Source: Antrihabitans auranticaus (GTDB taxonomy: Bacteria; Actinomycetota; Actinomycetes; Mycobacteriales; Mycobacteriaceae). Taken from it: 64,000 nucleotides of DNA. The notes below the pieces were generated by a model, which was given only the letters and a program-made list of their open reading frames with translations, ran no database searches and had not been told where the DNA came from. Below, piece after piece: positions 29,280-39,116 of this stretch. The stretch lies in the NCBI RefSeq assembly GCF_016481275.1, contig NZ_JAEMNW010000007.1:124001-188000 (forward strand), given 5' to 3'. The first letter of the stretch is position 1; each line of letters opens with the position of its first letter. The translations under genes were made by a program, and so were the position numbers.

Positions 29280-29849
29280 ATGGCAAAGGCTGAGAAGGTC
29301 ACCGCGGTCGCGGAGATCGCCGAGCAGTTCAAGGGTTCGACCGCCACGGTTGTTACGGAATACCGTGGACTTTCCGTCGGCAAGTTGACCGATCTGCGAC
29401 GCGCACTCGGTCCGAACGCTAGCTACTCCGTCGCCAAGAACACCCTGGTCAAGCGTGCGGCCGCTGAGGCGGGCGTCGAGGGCCTCGATGAGTTGTTCGT
29501 CGGTCCGACTGCCATTGCATTCATCAACGGCGAGCCGGTAGACGCGGCGAAGGCAATCAAGGCCTTCGCGAAGGACAACAAGGCCTTGATCATCAAGGGC
29601 GGCTACATGGACGGCCATGCGCTGTCCGTGGACGAGGTCAACAGGATCGCGGAGCTCGAATCCCGCGAGGTTCTGTTGGCGAAGCTTGCCGGCGCTATGA
29701 AGGGCAACTTGGCAAAGGCCGCTGGCCTGTTCAATGCTCCCGCATCGCAGGTGGCCCGTTTGGCTGCCGCGCTGCAGGAGAAGAAGGCAGCAGAAGAAGG
29801 CGCAGCAGGAGCGGAAGCACCTGCCGAGCCGGTGGCTGCCGAAAGCTGA
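29280..29849 (+). CDS. rplJ: Ribosomal protein uL10
   Basis: 189 aa base of the stalk, binding L12 dimers with its C-terminal helix. [22 protein letters not shown] is the conserved N-terminal block. Alanine-rich C-terminal tail, as in other actinobacteria. ATG at 29280 with AGGAGG ribosome site. Confidence 0.96.
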   Translation: MAKAEKVTAVAEIAEQFKGSTATVVTEYRGLSVGKLTDLRRALGPNASYSVAKNTLVKRAAAEAGVEGLDELFVGPTAIAFINGEPVDAAKAIKAFAKDNKALIIKGGYMDGHALSVDEVNRIAELESREVLLAKLAGAMKGNLAKAAGLFNAPASQVARLAAALQEKKAAEEGAAGAEAPAEPVAAES

Positions 29850-29953
29850 TCCGCATCCGGAGCGGAAACTGCGCGGCGGCACGTTCGTCGCGCAATCGAT
29901 AACCAACCCCGGTCGCGGATCGTCGACAGGGAATTACAGGAAGGACCGCCACC

Positions 29954-30340
29954 ATGGCGAAGCTCAGCAACGACGAGCTGCTCGACGCGTTCAAGGAAAT
30001 GACGCTTCTCGAGCTGTCGGCGTTCGTCAAGTCGTTCGAGGAGACCTTCGAGGTCACCGCAGCTGCTCCGGTCGCCGTCGCGGCTGCCGGTGCTGCCCCG
30101 GCTGCCGCCGAGGCCGCTGAGGAGCAGGACGAGTTCGACGTCATCCTCGAGGGTGCCGGCGACAAGAAGATCCAGGTCATCAAGGTCGTCCGCGAGATCG
30201 TTTCGGGCCTCGGCCTGAAGGAAGCCAAGGACCTCGTCGAGAGCGCCCCGAAGGCGATCCTCGAGAAGGTTGCCAAGGACGCCGCAGAGGCTGCCAAGGC
30301 GAAGCTCGAAGGCGCCGGCGCCAAGGTTTCCGTCAAGTAG
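29954..30340 (+). CDS. rplL: Ribosomal protein bL12 (L7/L12)
   Basis: 128 aa stalk protein recruiting translation GTPases. N-terminal dimer domain with [22 protein letters not shown], alanine-rich hinge, C-terminal domain with [31 protein letters not shown] ribosome site upstream. Followed by a perfect terminator. Confidence 0.97.
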   Translation: MAKLSNDELLDAFKEMTLLELSAFVKSFEETFEVTAAAPVAVAAAGAAPAAAEAAEEQDEFDVILEGAGDKKIQVIKVVREIVSGLGLKEAKDLVESAPKAILEKVAKDAAEAAKAKLEGAGAKVSVK

Positions 30341-30373
30341 GAGTTTCTCTTACGACGAATCCTCGTCAGCACG

Positions 30374-30412
30374 AAGCGGGCGGTCCGATACGGACCGCCC
30401 GCTTTCGCTTTT
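30374..30412 (+). terminator. Terminator after rplL
   Basis: Perfect 14-bp stem AAGCGGGCGGTCCG (30374-30387) with 30391-30404, 3-nt loop ATA, then TTTCGCTTTT. Separates rplJL from the Mce operon. Confidence 0.9.
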
Positions 30413-30455
30413 GTTGCGGTTGGGCAGGACTGTCACGGAGCGAACACCCATGCGA

Positions 30456-30461
30456 TACAGT
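30456..30461 (+). promoter_or_regulatory. Putative -10 TACAGT of the mce operon
   Basis: TANNNT match 61 nt upstream of the mceG start and downstream of the rplL terminator; the -35 region is poor (TGTCAC, 19 bp spacer). Confidence 0.35.
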
Positions 30462-30521
30462 GGCCCAACGCACAGTGGGTTGTGCGGTATCGAGTGTGCC
30501 TGGCCGATTGTGGAGGTTGAT

Positions 30522-31607
30522 GTGGGCGTCGAAGTAAGAACTGAAAGCATTACCAAGTCCTTCGGTCGACAGAACATCTGGCAGAACGTGACTCTGACCC
30601 TCCCGCCAGGGGAGATCAGCCTCATGGTCGGGCCGTCGGGTACCGGTAAGTCGGTGTTCCTGAAGTCGCTCATCGGTCTGCTGAAGCCCGAGAAGGGCAA
30701 CATCTACATCGATGGCACAGACATCACCACATGCTCCAACAAGGAGCTGTACGAGATCCGCAAACTGTTCGGCGTGCTGTTCCAGGACGGCGCCCTGTTC
30801 GGCTCGATGAGCCTCTTCGACAACGTGGCCTTCCCGCTGCGTGAGCACACGAAGAAGTCCGAGTCCGACATCAAGAAGATCGTCATGGAGAAGATGGACC
30901 TCGTCGGTCTGACCGGTGCGGAGCACAAGCTCCCCGGTGAGATCTCGGGCGGTATGCGCAAGCGCGCCGGCCTCGCCCGTGCGCTGGTTCTGGATCCGCA
31001 GATCATCCTCGTCGACGAGCCGGACTCCGGCCTCGACCCTGTTCGTACGACCTACATTTCGCAGTTGTTCCTCGACATCAATGCGCAGATCGACGCGACG
31101 TTCCTGATCGTGTCGCACAACATCAACCTCGCTCGTACGGTGCCGGACAACATCGGCATGCTGTTCCGTCGCAACTTGGTCATGTTCGGACCGCGTGAAG
31201 TGCTCCTGACCTCGGACGAGCCGGTGGTGCGGCAGTTCCTGAACGGCCGGATGATCGGTCCGATCGGTATGTCGGAAGAAAAAGACGAAGCGCAGATGGC
31301 GCAGGAGCAGGCACTCGTAGACGCCGGCCACAGCGCCGGTGGTGTCGAAGAGGTCGGCGGCATCGTTCCGCAGATGGTTGCCACACCGGGCATGCCGGAA
31401 CGTACGGCTATCGGTCGCCGCCAGGCCCGTGTCCGCGAGATCATGCACACGCTGCCGCACACGGCGCAGGTCGCCATCCAGGAAGAGCTCGACAGCACCA
31501 GTAACACCCAGCAGATGTCGAACTATGACGACCGCAGAGGTGCGCACGACGCGGAGTACGAAGACGGGGGCTACGAAGAACAGCCCACCGTCAAGCATCT
31601 CCGGTAA
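30522..31607 (+). CDS. mceG: MceG (Mkl), ATPase of the Mce lipid importer
   Basis: Cytoplasmic ABC ATPase that powers Mce transporters. 361 aa from the GTG at 30522, chosen for GGAGG at 30512-30516 with 5 nt spacing. Walker A VGPSGTGKSVF, signature EISGGMRKRAGLARAL, Walker B IILVDEPDSGLDP. The long C-terminal extension past residue 250 is the Mkl-type regulatory tail. It begins the operon, 5 bp before yrbEA. In Mycobacterium the single mkl gene stands apart from the mce operons and serves them all; this copy may do the same. Confidence 0.95.
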   Translation: MGVEVRTESITKSFGRQNIWQNVTLTLPPGEISLMVGPSGTGKSVFLKSLIGLLKPEKGNIYIDGTDITTCSNKELYEIRKLFGVLFQDGALFGSMSLFDNVAFPLREHTKKSESDIKKIVMEKMDLVGLTGAEHKLPGEISGGMRKRAGLARALVLDPQIILVDEPDSGLDPVRTTYISQLFLDINAQIDATFLIVSHNINLARTVPDNIGMLFRRNLVMFGPREVLLTSDEPVVRQFLNGRMIGPIGMSEEKDEAQMAQEQALVDAGHSAGGVEEVGGIVPQMVATPGMPERTAIGRRQARVREIMHTLPHTAQVAIQEELDSTSNTQQMSNYDDRRGAHDAEYEDGGYEEQPTVKHLR

Positions 31608-31612
31608 CAGGA

Positions 31613-32410
31613 ATGGCTGGCGCCGCAAGGTCCAGATCGTTCAGGGCGGTCGAAGGCGCGTTCGCCCAAGCCGGCAATATCGTTTCGCTCTTCCTCGATG
31701 TAGTCAGGAAGACGTTCAAACGCCCGTTCCACTGGCGTGAGTTCATCGAGCAATCGTGGTTCATTGCGAGTGTCTCGATCCTTCCCGCTGCGCTGGTGTC
31801 GATCCCATTCGGCGCGGTGGTCGCGCTGCAGGCCGGATCGCTGATCAAGCAGCTCGGTGCTGAATCCTTCACGGGCGCGACTAGCGTGCTCGCGACAGTC
31901 CAGCAGGCTGCGCCCGTCGTTACGGCGTTGTTGATCGCGGGTGCGGCCGGAGCCGCCGTCGCGGCAGATCTAGGGTCCCGCACCATCCGCGAGGAAATCG
32001 ATGCCATGGAGGTCCTCGGCGTCGATCCGATTCAGCGTCTGGTCGTTCCCCGTGTGCTCGGCATGGTGCTGGTCGCGATCCTGCTCAACGGACTCGTGTC
32101 GGTCGTCGGTATCGCGGGTGGTTACTTCTTCAACGTCCTGCTCCAGGGCGGCACGCCAGGCGCCTACCTCGCCTCGTTCTCGGCACTGGCCCAGTTACCC
32201 GACCTCTGGGTCGGCGAAATCAAAGCGGCAATTTTCGGTGTCATCGCCGGTGTCATCGCGGCCTACAAGGGCCTGCACCCCAAGGGCGGCCCCAAAGGCG
32301 TCGGCGAAGCCGTGAATCAGTCGGTTGTCATCACGTTCCTCGTCCTCTTCTTCGCCAACCTCGTCATCACGCTCATCTACTTGCAGATCGTTCCTGCGAA
32401 GGGCGCGTGA
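31613..32410 (+). CDS. yrbEA: YrbEA, Mce transporter permease A
   Basis: 265 aa MlaE/YrbE-type inner-membrane permease. About five to six hydrophobic segments and the conserved EEIDAMEVLGVDPIQRLVVPRVLG coupling helix that contacts MceG. ATG 5 bp after mceG. Forms the permease dimer with YrbEB. Confidence 0.95.
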   Translation: MAGAARSRSFRAVEGAFAQAGNIVSLFLDVVRKTFKRPFHWREFIEQSWFIASVSILPAALVSIPFGAVVALQAGSLIKQLGAESFTGATSVLATVQQAAPVVTALLIAGAAGAAVAADLGSRTIREEIDAMEVLGVDPIQRLVVPRVLGMVLVAILLNGLVSVVGIAGGYFFNVLLQGGTPGAYLASFSALAQLPDLWVGEIKAAIFGVIAGVIAAYKGLHPKGGPKGVGEAVNQSVVITFLVLFFANLVITLIYLQIVPAKGA

Positions 32411-32413
32411 GAG

Positions 32414-33274
32414 ATGGTCATCGCCAAGCAGCCTGTGGAACGCGGGTTCGACCACGCGAAGCGAGTTGCGCGCGTACCGCTGAACATGATCGACCGCGCG
32501 GGCGAGCAGATGTCCTTCTACGCCCGCACGATCGCGTGGACGCCTCGCACACTGCATCGTTACCGCAAGGAACTACTGCGGGTGCTCGCAGAGGTGACCT
32601 TCGGTAGCGGTGCGCTCGCGATCATCGGCGGCACTGTCGGGGTCATCGTGCTGATGTCCGGTTCGGTCGGCGTGGTTGTCGGTCTGCAAGGTTTCGCCGC
32701 TCTTGACCAGCTCGGTAGCTCGGTGCTCACCGGCTTTCTGACCGCCTATATCAACACCCGCGAAATCGCACCGCTGGTCGCGGCACTCGCGTTGTCCGCG
32801 ACTGTCGGCTGTGGATTCACGGCCCAGCTCGGCGCGATGCGGATCTCCGAAGAAATCGACGCTCTCGAAGTCATGGCTGTTCCGGGGGTGCCGTTCCTGG
32901 TCACGACCCGCATGATCGCCGGTTTCATCGCGGTCATCCCGCTCTACATCGTCGGATTGCTCTCGGCCTTCCTGGCCTCGCGGTTCATCACGACGACCTT
33001 CAACGGTCAGTCGACGGGGTCCTACGACCATTACTTCAACCTGTTCCTACCACCGCAAGACGTGTTGTATTCGTTCGTGAAGGTGCTGATATTCGCCTTC
33101 GTGATCATCCTCATCCACTGTTACTACGGTTTTCACGCGACCGGCGGACCCGCCGGTGTCGGTGTGGCTGTCGGCCGCGCGGTCCGGGCGTCGATCGTGA
33201 CCGTGAACATCCTCGACTTCTTCCTCAGCCTCGCGATCTGGGGTACGACGACGACAGTGCGGGTAACGGGATGA
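32414..33274 (+). CDS. yrbEB: YrbEB, Mce transporter permease B
   Basis: 286 aa partner permease. N-terminal amphipathic segment, then the same fold with SEEIDALEVMAVPGVPFLVTTRMIAG as coupling region. Overlaps mceA by 4 bp (ATGA). Confidence 0.95.
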   Translation: MVIAKQPVERGFDHAKRVARVPLNMIDRAGEQMSFYARTIAWTPRTLHRYRKELLRVLAEVTFGSGALAIIGGTVGVIVLMSGSVGVVVGLQGFAALDQLGSSVLTGFLTAYINTREIAPLVAALALSATVGCGFTAQLGAMRISEEIDALEVMAVPGVPFLVTTRMIAGFIAVIPLYIVGLLSAFLASRFITTTFNGQSTGSYDHYFNLFLPPQDVLYSFVKVLIFAFVIILIHCYYGFHATGGPAGVGVAVGRAVRASIVTVNILDFFLSLAIWGTTTTVRVTG

Positions 33275-34584
33275 TTCACACACCGTCCAACCTGCGAAAG
33301 CGCATTCTGGGTGTGGCGTTCTTCGCGGTGCTGGCGCTGTTCGTGTGGACGACGATCGCTATCTACAACAAGACGTTCACCAAGGTCGTGAAGGTCGAAC
33401 TGGTCACGGATTCCGTCGGCAACGCACTGCCGGAGCACGCCGACGTGAAGGTGCGAGGCATCCTCGTCGGTGAGGTCAGGTCGACCGATCCTGACGGTGA
33501 CAAGGTCACGGCGACTCTGGCTCTCGACCCGAGCAAGGCCGATGAACTGCCGGCCAACGTGACTGCGCGGCTGCTTCCGAAGACGCTCTTCGGTGAGCGG
33601 TACGTTTCGCTGATCATTCCGGAGGAGCGCAGCGCGACGACGTTGCAGAGCGGCGACATCATCCAGCAGGACACCAGCGGTAACGCCGTCGAACTGAATC
33701 GGCTGCTCGACAGCCTCTTGCCGCTGCTGCAAGCCATTCCGCCGGAGAAGCTTTCGGCGACCTTGGGTGCGCTGGCACAAGCACTCGACGGCAGAGGCGA
33801 AGAACTCGGCACGACGCTCGACAGGCTGGACACGGTCTTCACCGACATCAACGTCGAGATGCCGGACCTCCAGCAGGGCCTACGCGGGCTCGCGACCTTC
33901 TCCGAAACCTATTCCGATGCGGCGCCGCAGCTCGTCAATGCCCTCGACAACTTGCGCACGACGAACGCGACGATCGTCGAGGAACGTTCCCAGGTCGATG
34001 AGCTGCTCGCCTCGCTGACCGCGACCGGTGGTAGTGCAACCGACTTCCTCGCGACCAACCGGGACAACGTGGTGACGATCGCCGCGGATTCCCGCGAAGC
34101 GCTCGAGCTCCTCGCGACATACTCGCCGACCTTCGAGTGCGCGCTGCGCAACTTCGCCGTGATCAAGCCGCGCACCGACGTGATCCTCGGCAAGGGCACC
34201 GCAAATCCGGGCACCCGGGTGACCATCGAGCTCGTCAACACCCGCGGGCGTTACCTGCCGAATCAGGACGAGCCGCGCTTCCTCGATCCGAGGGGACCTG
34301 CGTGCGCGCCGGAGACGCTCGGGGTCGATATGGGCCAGTATCCGGGTGGCGCTTCGAACAACGACGGGTCCTACCAGCCGCCGACCAGGAACCCGGGCGG
34401 TGACATTCCGACGTTCGCGGTGCCGCAGTTCTCGGTCATGCCGAGCGCCGTCTCGCAAACCGACCCACATGCGCTCGGCCTGATCTACTCCGCGTCGACC
34501 GGCATTGCGCCGCAAGACATTCCGTCGTGGGCAACGGCCATCGGTTCGCCCGCATTCCACGGGACGGAGGTGCGGATCAAGTGA
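33271..34584 (+). CDS. mceA: MceA, substrate-binding/tunnel subunit
   Basis: 437 aa. N-terminal membrane anchor (about 12-29), MCE beta-barrel domain (LVTDSVGNALPEHADVKVRGILVGEV) to about 120, a long helical stretch to about 280 and a proline-rich C-terminal region. Six different Mce subunits are thought to form one heteromeric tunnel across the periplasm. Overlaps mceB by GTGA (34581-34584). Confidence 0.93.
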   Translation: MIHTPSNLRKRILGVAFFAVLALFVWTTIAIYNKTFTKVVKVELVTDSVGNALPEHADVKVRGILVGEVRSTDPDGDKVTATLALDPSKADELPANVTARLLPKTLFGERYVSLIIPEERSATTLQSGDIIQQDTSGNAVELNRLLDSLLPLLQAIPPEKLSATLGALAQALDGRGEELGTTLDRLDTVFTDINVEMPDLQQGLRGLATFSETYSDAAPQLVNALDNLRTTNATIVEERSQVDELLASLTATGGSATDFLATNRDNVVTIAADSREALELLATYSPTFECALRNFAVIKPRTDVILGKGTANPGTRVTIELVNTRGRYLPNQDEPRFLDPRGPACAPETLGVDMGQYPGGASNNDGSYQPPTRNPGGDIPTFAVPQFSVMPSAVSQTDPHALGLIYSASTGIAPQDIPSWATAIGSPAFHGTEVRIK

Positions 34585-35651
34585 GAGGTCTGGCCGGTCC
34601 GCTGATCAAGTTGGCGATCTTCGCTGCCGTGACGATTTTTGCGACCGCGATGCTTGCGCTGACGATTGCCAATTCGGGCGGTAGCGGTGGCACCACGTTC
34701 AAGGCTCAGTTCGAAGACGTCACGTCGCTGAACAAGGGCGACGAGGTGCGTATTGCAGGCGTTCGCGTCGGCTCGGTGGAGAAGATTTCGATCGTAGACC
34801 GCCGGACCGCCGAGGTCGAGTTCACGCTGACCGACCGCGACTGGCTCCCCGCGAATGTCCACGCGACCATCCGCTTCCGCAATCTCGTCGGCCAGCGGTA
34901 CATCGCGTTGACTCAGGGGGAGGGTGGCGACGGCGAGAAGCTGAGTGCCGGTGGCACGATCGAGCTCGGGAACACCCAGCCCGCGGTCAACCTCACCGAG
35001 CTGTTCAACGGCTTCCGCCCACTGTTCCAGACGCTCAGCGCAGACGACGTGAACCAGTTGTCGTTCGAGATCATCCAGGTCTTTCAAGGTGAGTCCGGCA
35101 CCATCGCCAATCTCGTGTCGAACACCGCCAAGCTGACGAACAAGATTGCCGACAAGGACGCCGTCATCGGAGAACTGGTCGACAACCTCACCGGTGTCCT
35201 CGACACCGTCAATCAGCGTGACGACGAGCTCAACGACATGCTGATCAAGACTCAGCAACTGGTCAGCGGTCTGGCCGCCGAGCGCGGGACGATCGGCCAA
35301 TCGGTGCAATCCCTCGCCGACCTCACGGACGCGACCGCGGACCTCCTGCAGCCGACCAGGCCGTCGCTGCAGGGCTCGATTGCAGGTTTGAGTCAGGTCG
35401 CGTACGAGCTCGCGAGCAGGGAGGACGAGGTGAACGAGGCCCTCGTGAACCTGCCGTTGAAGATGGAACGACTCGGTAGGGTCGGCAGCTACGGTTCCTG
35501 GTTCCAGTTCTATCTCTGCGGCATCGATATCGTCGCCGGACCGGGCGCGGTCGACGCCCCGCAACTGAACCTGCCGGCCGGATTGCCGACATTGAACCAG
35601 CCGCTGTACACGAATGCCGCGAAGCGTTGCCACGCGGAGGGCACGCCATGA
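34581..35651 (+). CDS. mceB: MceB subunit
   Basis: 356 aa from the GTG that overlaps the mceA stop. Membrane anchor at about 7-28, MCE domain with ALNKGDEVRIAGVRVGSVEK-type core (here SLNKGDEVRIAGVRVGSVEK), helical region with SGTIANLVSNTAKLTNKIAD, and short C-terminus ending near a Cys pair. Overlaps mceC by ATGA. Confidence 0.93.
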   Translation: MRGLAGPLIKLAIFAAVTIFATAMLALTIANSGGSGGTTFKAQFEDVTSLNKGDEVRIAGVRVGSVEKISIVDRRTAEVEFTLTDRDWLPANVHATIRFRNLVGQRYIALTQGEGGDGEKLSAGGTIELGNTQPAVNLTELFNGFRPLFQTLSADDVNQLSFEIIQVFQGESGTIANLVSNTAKLTNKIADKDAVIGELVDNLTGVLDTVNQRDDELNDMLIKTQQLVSGLAAERGTIGQSVQSLADLTDATADLLQPTRPSLQGSIAGLSQVAYELASREDEVNEALVNLPLKMERLGRVGSYGSWFQFYLCGIDIVAGPGAVDAPQLNLPAGLPTLNQPLYTNAAKRCHAEGTP

Positions 35652-36655
35652 CGCGCCGCGGGCGGGGGCGAAGTGCAGCGATGACCGGCGCGCTCGGCAT
35701 CGCCGTCGTGCTGCTCGTGACGATGTCGGCGTTCTTTCTGGATTCGCTGCCGATCATCGGGGCCGGCACGAAGTACACGGCCGAGTTCACCGAAGCGGCA
35801 GGCTTGAAGGACGGCAACGAGGTGCGCATCGCCGGCGTCAAGGTCGGCAAGGTGGCGGACGTGCGGCTCGACGGGGACCGTGTGCTCGTCGACTTCCGGA
35901 CCAAGGACGCGTGGATCGGCAACGAGACGACGGCGTCGATCCAGATCAAAACGCTGCTGGGGCAGAAGTATCTCGCGCTGGACCCGCAGGGCTCGGAAAC
36001 TCTTGACCCGCGAGATCGTATTCCCTTGTCGCGCACGGTATCTCCGTACGACGTCATCGATGCCTTCAGCGACGCTGCCGAGACCCTCGACGAGATCGAC
36101 AAGAACCAGCTTGCCGACAGCATGCGCGTCCTGACCGATGCCTTCTCCGGGACGCAGCCCGAGATTCGCGCGTCGATCGACGGCATCGGGCGCCTGTCCG
36201 AAACGCTCGCCAAGCGCGACCAGCAACTGCAGAAGCTGTTCGCGGCGACGAAGCAGACGACCAAGATCCTGGCCGATCGCAACGCGGAGTTCGAGCAACT
36301 GATCTCCGCCGGCGGCGAGTTGTTGGCTGAGTTGAACAGCCGCCAGCAGGCGATCTCGCAGCTGCTCACCGCAACACAAGCCGTGTCGCAGGAGCTGTCG
36401 GGATTCGTTGCCGACAACGAGGAGCAGATCGGTCCGGCGCTGCTGAACCTGGAGAGCGTCGTCGGCATCCTGAACAACAACCTGGCGAACCTGAACAAGA
36501 CCCTGGAGTTGGCGGCGCCGTTCTACGGCATCTACGCCAACGTGCTGGGTACGGGCCGCTGGTTCGACGCCGTGATCGTGAATCTCATTCCACCGGGACT
36601 GCCCGAGATTCCGGGCTATCGCGAGCCGATCCGTACCTTCGGGGGTGGCAACTGA
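35648..36655 (+). CDS. mceC: MceC subunit
   Basis: 335 aa from the ATG at 35648. Anchor at about 15-35, MCE domain with AGLKDGNEVRIAGVKVGKVAD, then an unusually regular coiled helical region (residues 140-300) rich in Q/L. The shortest of the six. Stop and next start share one base (TGATG). Confidence 0.93.
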   Translation: MTRRGRGRSAAMTGALGIAVVLLVTMSAFFLDSLPIIGAGTKYTAEFTEAAGLKDGNEVRIAGVKVGKVADVRLDGDRVLVDFRTKDAWIGNETTASIQIKTLLGQKYLALDPQGSETLDPRDRIPLSRTVSPYDVIDAFSDAAETLDEIDKNQLADSMRVLTDAFSGTQPEIRASIDGIGRLSETLAKRDQQLQKLFAATKQTTKILADRNAEFEQLISAGGELLAELNSRQQAISQLLTATQAVSQELSGFVADNEEQIGPALLNLESVVGILNNNLANLNKTLELAAPFYGIYANVLGTGRWFDAVIVNLIPPGLPEIPGYREPIRTFGGGN

Positions 36656-37893
36656 TGGCCACGCAGACACGCTCCGGATCCCGGCGGTGGGTGCCGATCG
36701 CGCTGATCGCTGTTGCCGCCGTTGTGATCGCCGGGTTCGGTTGGTGGTTGTTCCAGAAGATGACCACAACCAAGATCACCGCCTACTTTGACAGTTCGAT
36801 CGGTATCTACGAGGGTTCCGACGTCCGCATTCTGGGCGTGCGAGTCGGTGCGGTCGATTCGGTCGAGCCGATGGGCGACCAGGTCAAGGTCGTCATGTCG
36901 GTCGACCGCAGTTACGACGTACCGGCGGACGCGCATGCCGCGCAGATCACGCCGTCGATCGTGGCGGACCGGTTCATTCAGCTCACCCCGGCCTACGAAT
37001 CGGGCCCGAAGATGGAGCGCGACGCGGTCATTCCGCGCGACCGCACGGCAACGCCCGTCGAAGTCGACCGCCTGTACAAGAGCATCACGGAGTTGTCGAA
37101 CGCACTCGGACCGCAGGGTGCGAACGCGGACGGCGCGGTGACCGATCTGGTCCGGACGACCGCCGACAATCTCAGGGGCAACGGCGAAGCGCTGAGCAAC
37201 AGCATCACCCAGTTGTCGCTTGCGGCGCGGTACCTGTCGGACACGCGCGGGGACATTTTCGACACGATCAAGTCGCTGCAATCGTTCGTGAGCATGCTCG
37301 CCGTCAACGACGGTCAGGTGCGGCAGTTCAATGCGCAGCTCGCCGATCTGAGCAGCTTCCTGGCGGGTGAGCGGACCGACCTCGGCGCCGCACTGAATCT
37401 GCTGTCGGTGGCGCTCGGTGACGTCGCGCGATTCGTGGACGACAACCGGCAGCTCATCGAGAGCAATGCGTCCGGGCTCGTGTCGCTGACACAGACCTTG
37501 GCGGACCGCCGTGACGACATCGCGAAAGCGCTGCCGGTCATGCCCGTCGCGCTGAGCAACTTGGTGAACGTGCACAACGCCGAGTCGGGCACGCTCGACA
37601 TGCGCGCCGATTTCACGGACCTCCAGGCGCCGTTCAACGTTATCTGCAAGACGCTGGACCTCTCCAAGCTGCGCGCGGGTGATCCGCAGTTCGAAGCGCT
37701 CGGCCGGCAGATGCAGCCACTGCTCGACAACTGCAACCACATCGCCGACCAGATCACGGCGGGCGTGAAGACACCCTCGCTGATCCTGCCGTTCGGGATT
37801 CTGAGCAACGACAACCAACAGGTTGCGCCGGTTCCCGGTACGGTCCCGGGCATTCCGTCGCCGGGCCTGCAGAACGAGGAGGGCGGTCGATGA
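36655..37893 (+). CDS. mceD: MceD subunit
   Basis: 412 aa. Anchor at about 13-33, MCE domain with GIYEGSDVRILGVRVGAVDSVEP, helical region with DTIKSLQSFVSMLAVNDGQVRQF, and a proline/glycine-rich C-terminus after the CNHIADQITAG segment. Overlaps mceE by ATGA. Confidence 0.93.
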   Translation: MATQTRSGSRRWVPIALIAVAAVVIAGFGWWLFQKMTTTKITAYFDSSIGIYEGSDVRILGVRVGAVDSVEPMGDQVKVVMSVDRSYDVPADAHAAQITPSIVADRFIQLTPAYESGPKMERDAVIPRDRTATPVEVDRLYKSITELSNALGPQGANADGAVTDLVRTTADNLRGNGEALSNSITQLSLAARYLSDTRGDIFDTIKSLQSFVSMLAVNDGQVRQFNAQLADLSSFLAGERTDLGAALNLLSVALGDVARFVDDNRQLIESNASGLVSLTQTLADRRDDIAKALPVMPVALSNLVNVHNAESGTLDMRADFTDLQAPFNVICKTLDLSKLRAGDPQFEALGRQMQPLLDNCNHIADQITAGVKTPSLILPFGILSNDNQQVAPVPGTVPGIPSPGLQNEEGGR

Positions 37894-39116
37894 TCCGTCC
37901 TCGGGTGGCCGCCGGTGTTGCGGGTCTCTGCGTGTCGGTCGCGATGGTGACCGCGTGCGGTCAGGGGATCTACGACGTACCGCTGCCCGGTGGCGCTGAC
38001 GTCGGATCCGACCCGATGAAGATCGACATTCAGTTCACCGACGTCCTCGACCTCGTGCGGCAGTCGGCGGTCAAGGTCGACGGTGTGCCGGTCGGCCGCG
38101 TGGACAAGATCGACGTCGGATCGGACGGCTGGTCGGCGGTCGTCACCGTTGTTGTGAACAACTCGGTGCAGCTGCCCGAGAACGCGCATGCAGAGGTCCG
38201 GCAGTCCAATCTGCTCGGCGAGAAGTTCATCGAACTGTCAGCGCCGAAAGACGAGGCACCGGCCCCGGAGCGGCTGATTTCCGGCGATGTGATCCCCGTC
38301 GCGAATACGTCGCACGCGACCGAGATCGAGCAGGTGCTCGGCGCTCTGTCGCTGTTGCTCAACGGCGGCGGCGTCGCGCAGCTCGATCCGATCGTCACCG
38401 AGCTCAACAAGGCCATCGGACCGCGGACGCCGGAGGTGCGGTCGCTGCTCGAGCAGGCGGACACACTGATCGGCGGGCTCGAGGAGCAGGTCGACGACAT
38501 CACGCGGGCGCTGGACGGACTCGACACGCTGGCTGTCCGCGTGAATCAGCAGACCGACCAGATCGGCAAGATTCTCGACGAATTGCCCAAGGGCATCACG
38601 ATTCTCGAAGAACAGCGACCGCAGATCGTCACGCTGCTCAGCCAGCTGGACCGGCTCGGACAGGTTGGCTACGACGTGATCGAGACGTCGAAGAACGACC
38701 TCATCCGCGATCTGCGCGCCCTCCGCCCGACGTTGCAGTCGCTGGGCGCAGCGGCGCCGGACCTCGTCACCGCGTTCCCGTTGATCCCGACCTACCCGTT
38801 CCCGGACTCCACGCTCGAGAGCACGTTCGGCGGTCAGGTCAACACGTTCCTGTCGGTCGATCTCCAGATCGGCACGTTGCTGTCCAACCTCGGCGTCGGC
38901 AAACCCGATCCGGTGTACGTGCCGCCCGCGGGGCCGCCGGTGCCGGTCAATCCGACCAATCCGTATTACAACGGCAACGGTCCGCGACCGGGTTGGCCGA
39001 CCATTTCCCTGCTGCCGATCGCGCCGATCGTTCCGCGTCCCGCGCTCGGTGTTCCCGGGCTGCCGACGGACCCGTTCGCCGCACTACTGGAGCAATTGGG
39101 GGGTGCACCGCGATGA
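37890..39116 (+). CDS. mceE: MceE lipoprotein subunit
   Basis: 408 aa. Signal peptide with lipobox MVTAC, lipidated Cys at residue 23, as in the LprN/MceE class. MCE domain with VKVDGVPVGRVDKIDVG, long helical region, and a P/G-rich C-terminus (PVPVNPTNPYYNGNG). The only lipid-anchored subunit. Overlaps mceF by ATGA. Confidence 0.93.
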   Translation: MIRPRVAAGVAGLCVSVAMVTACGQGIYDVPLPGGADVGSDPMKIDIQFTDVLDLVRQSAVKVDGVPVGRVDKIDVGSDGWSAVVTVVVNNSVQLPENAHAEVRQSNLLGEKFIELSAPKDEAPAPERLISGDVIPVANTSHATEIEQVLGALSLLLNGGGVAQLDPIVTELNKAIGPRTPEVRSLLEQADTLIGGLEEQVDDITRALDGLDTLAVRVNQQTDQIGKILDELPKGITILEEQRPQIVTLLSQLDRLGQVGYDVIETSKNDLIRDLRALRPTLQSLGAAAPDLVTAFPLIPTYPFPDSTLESTFGGQVNTFLSVDLQIGTLLSNLGVGKPDPVYVPPAGPPVPVNPTNPYYNGNGPRPGWPTISLLPIAPIVPRPALGVPGLPTDPFAALLEQLGGAPR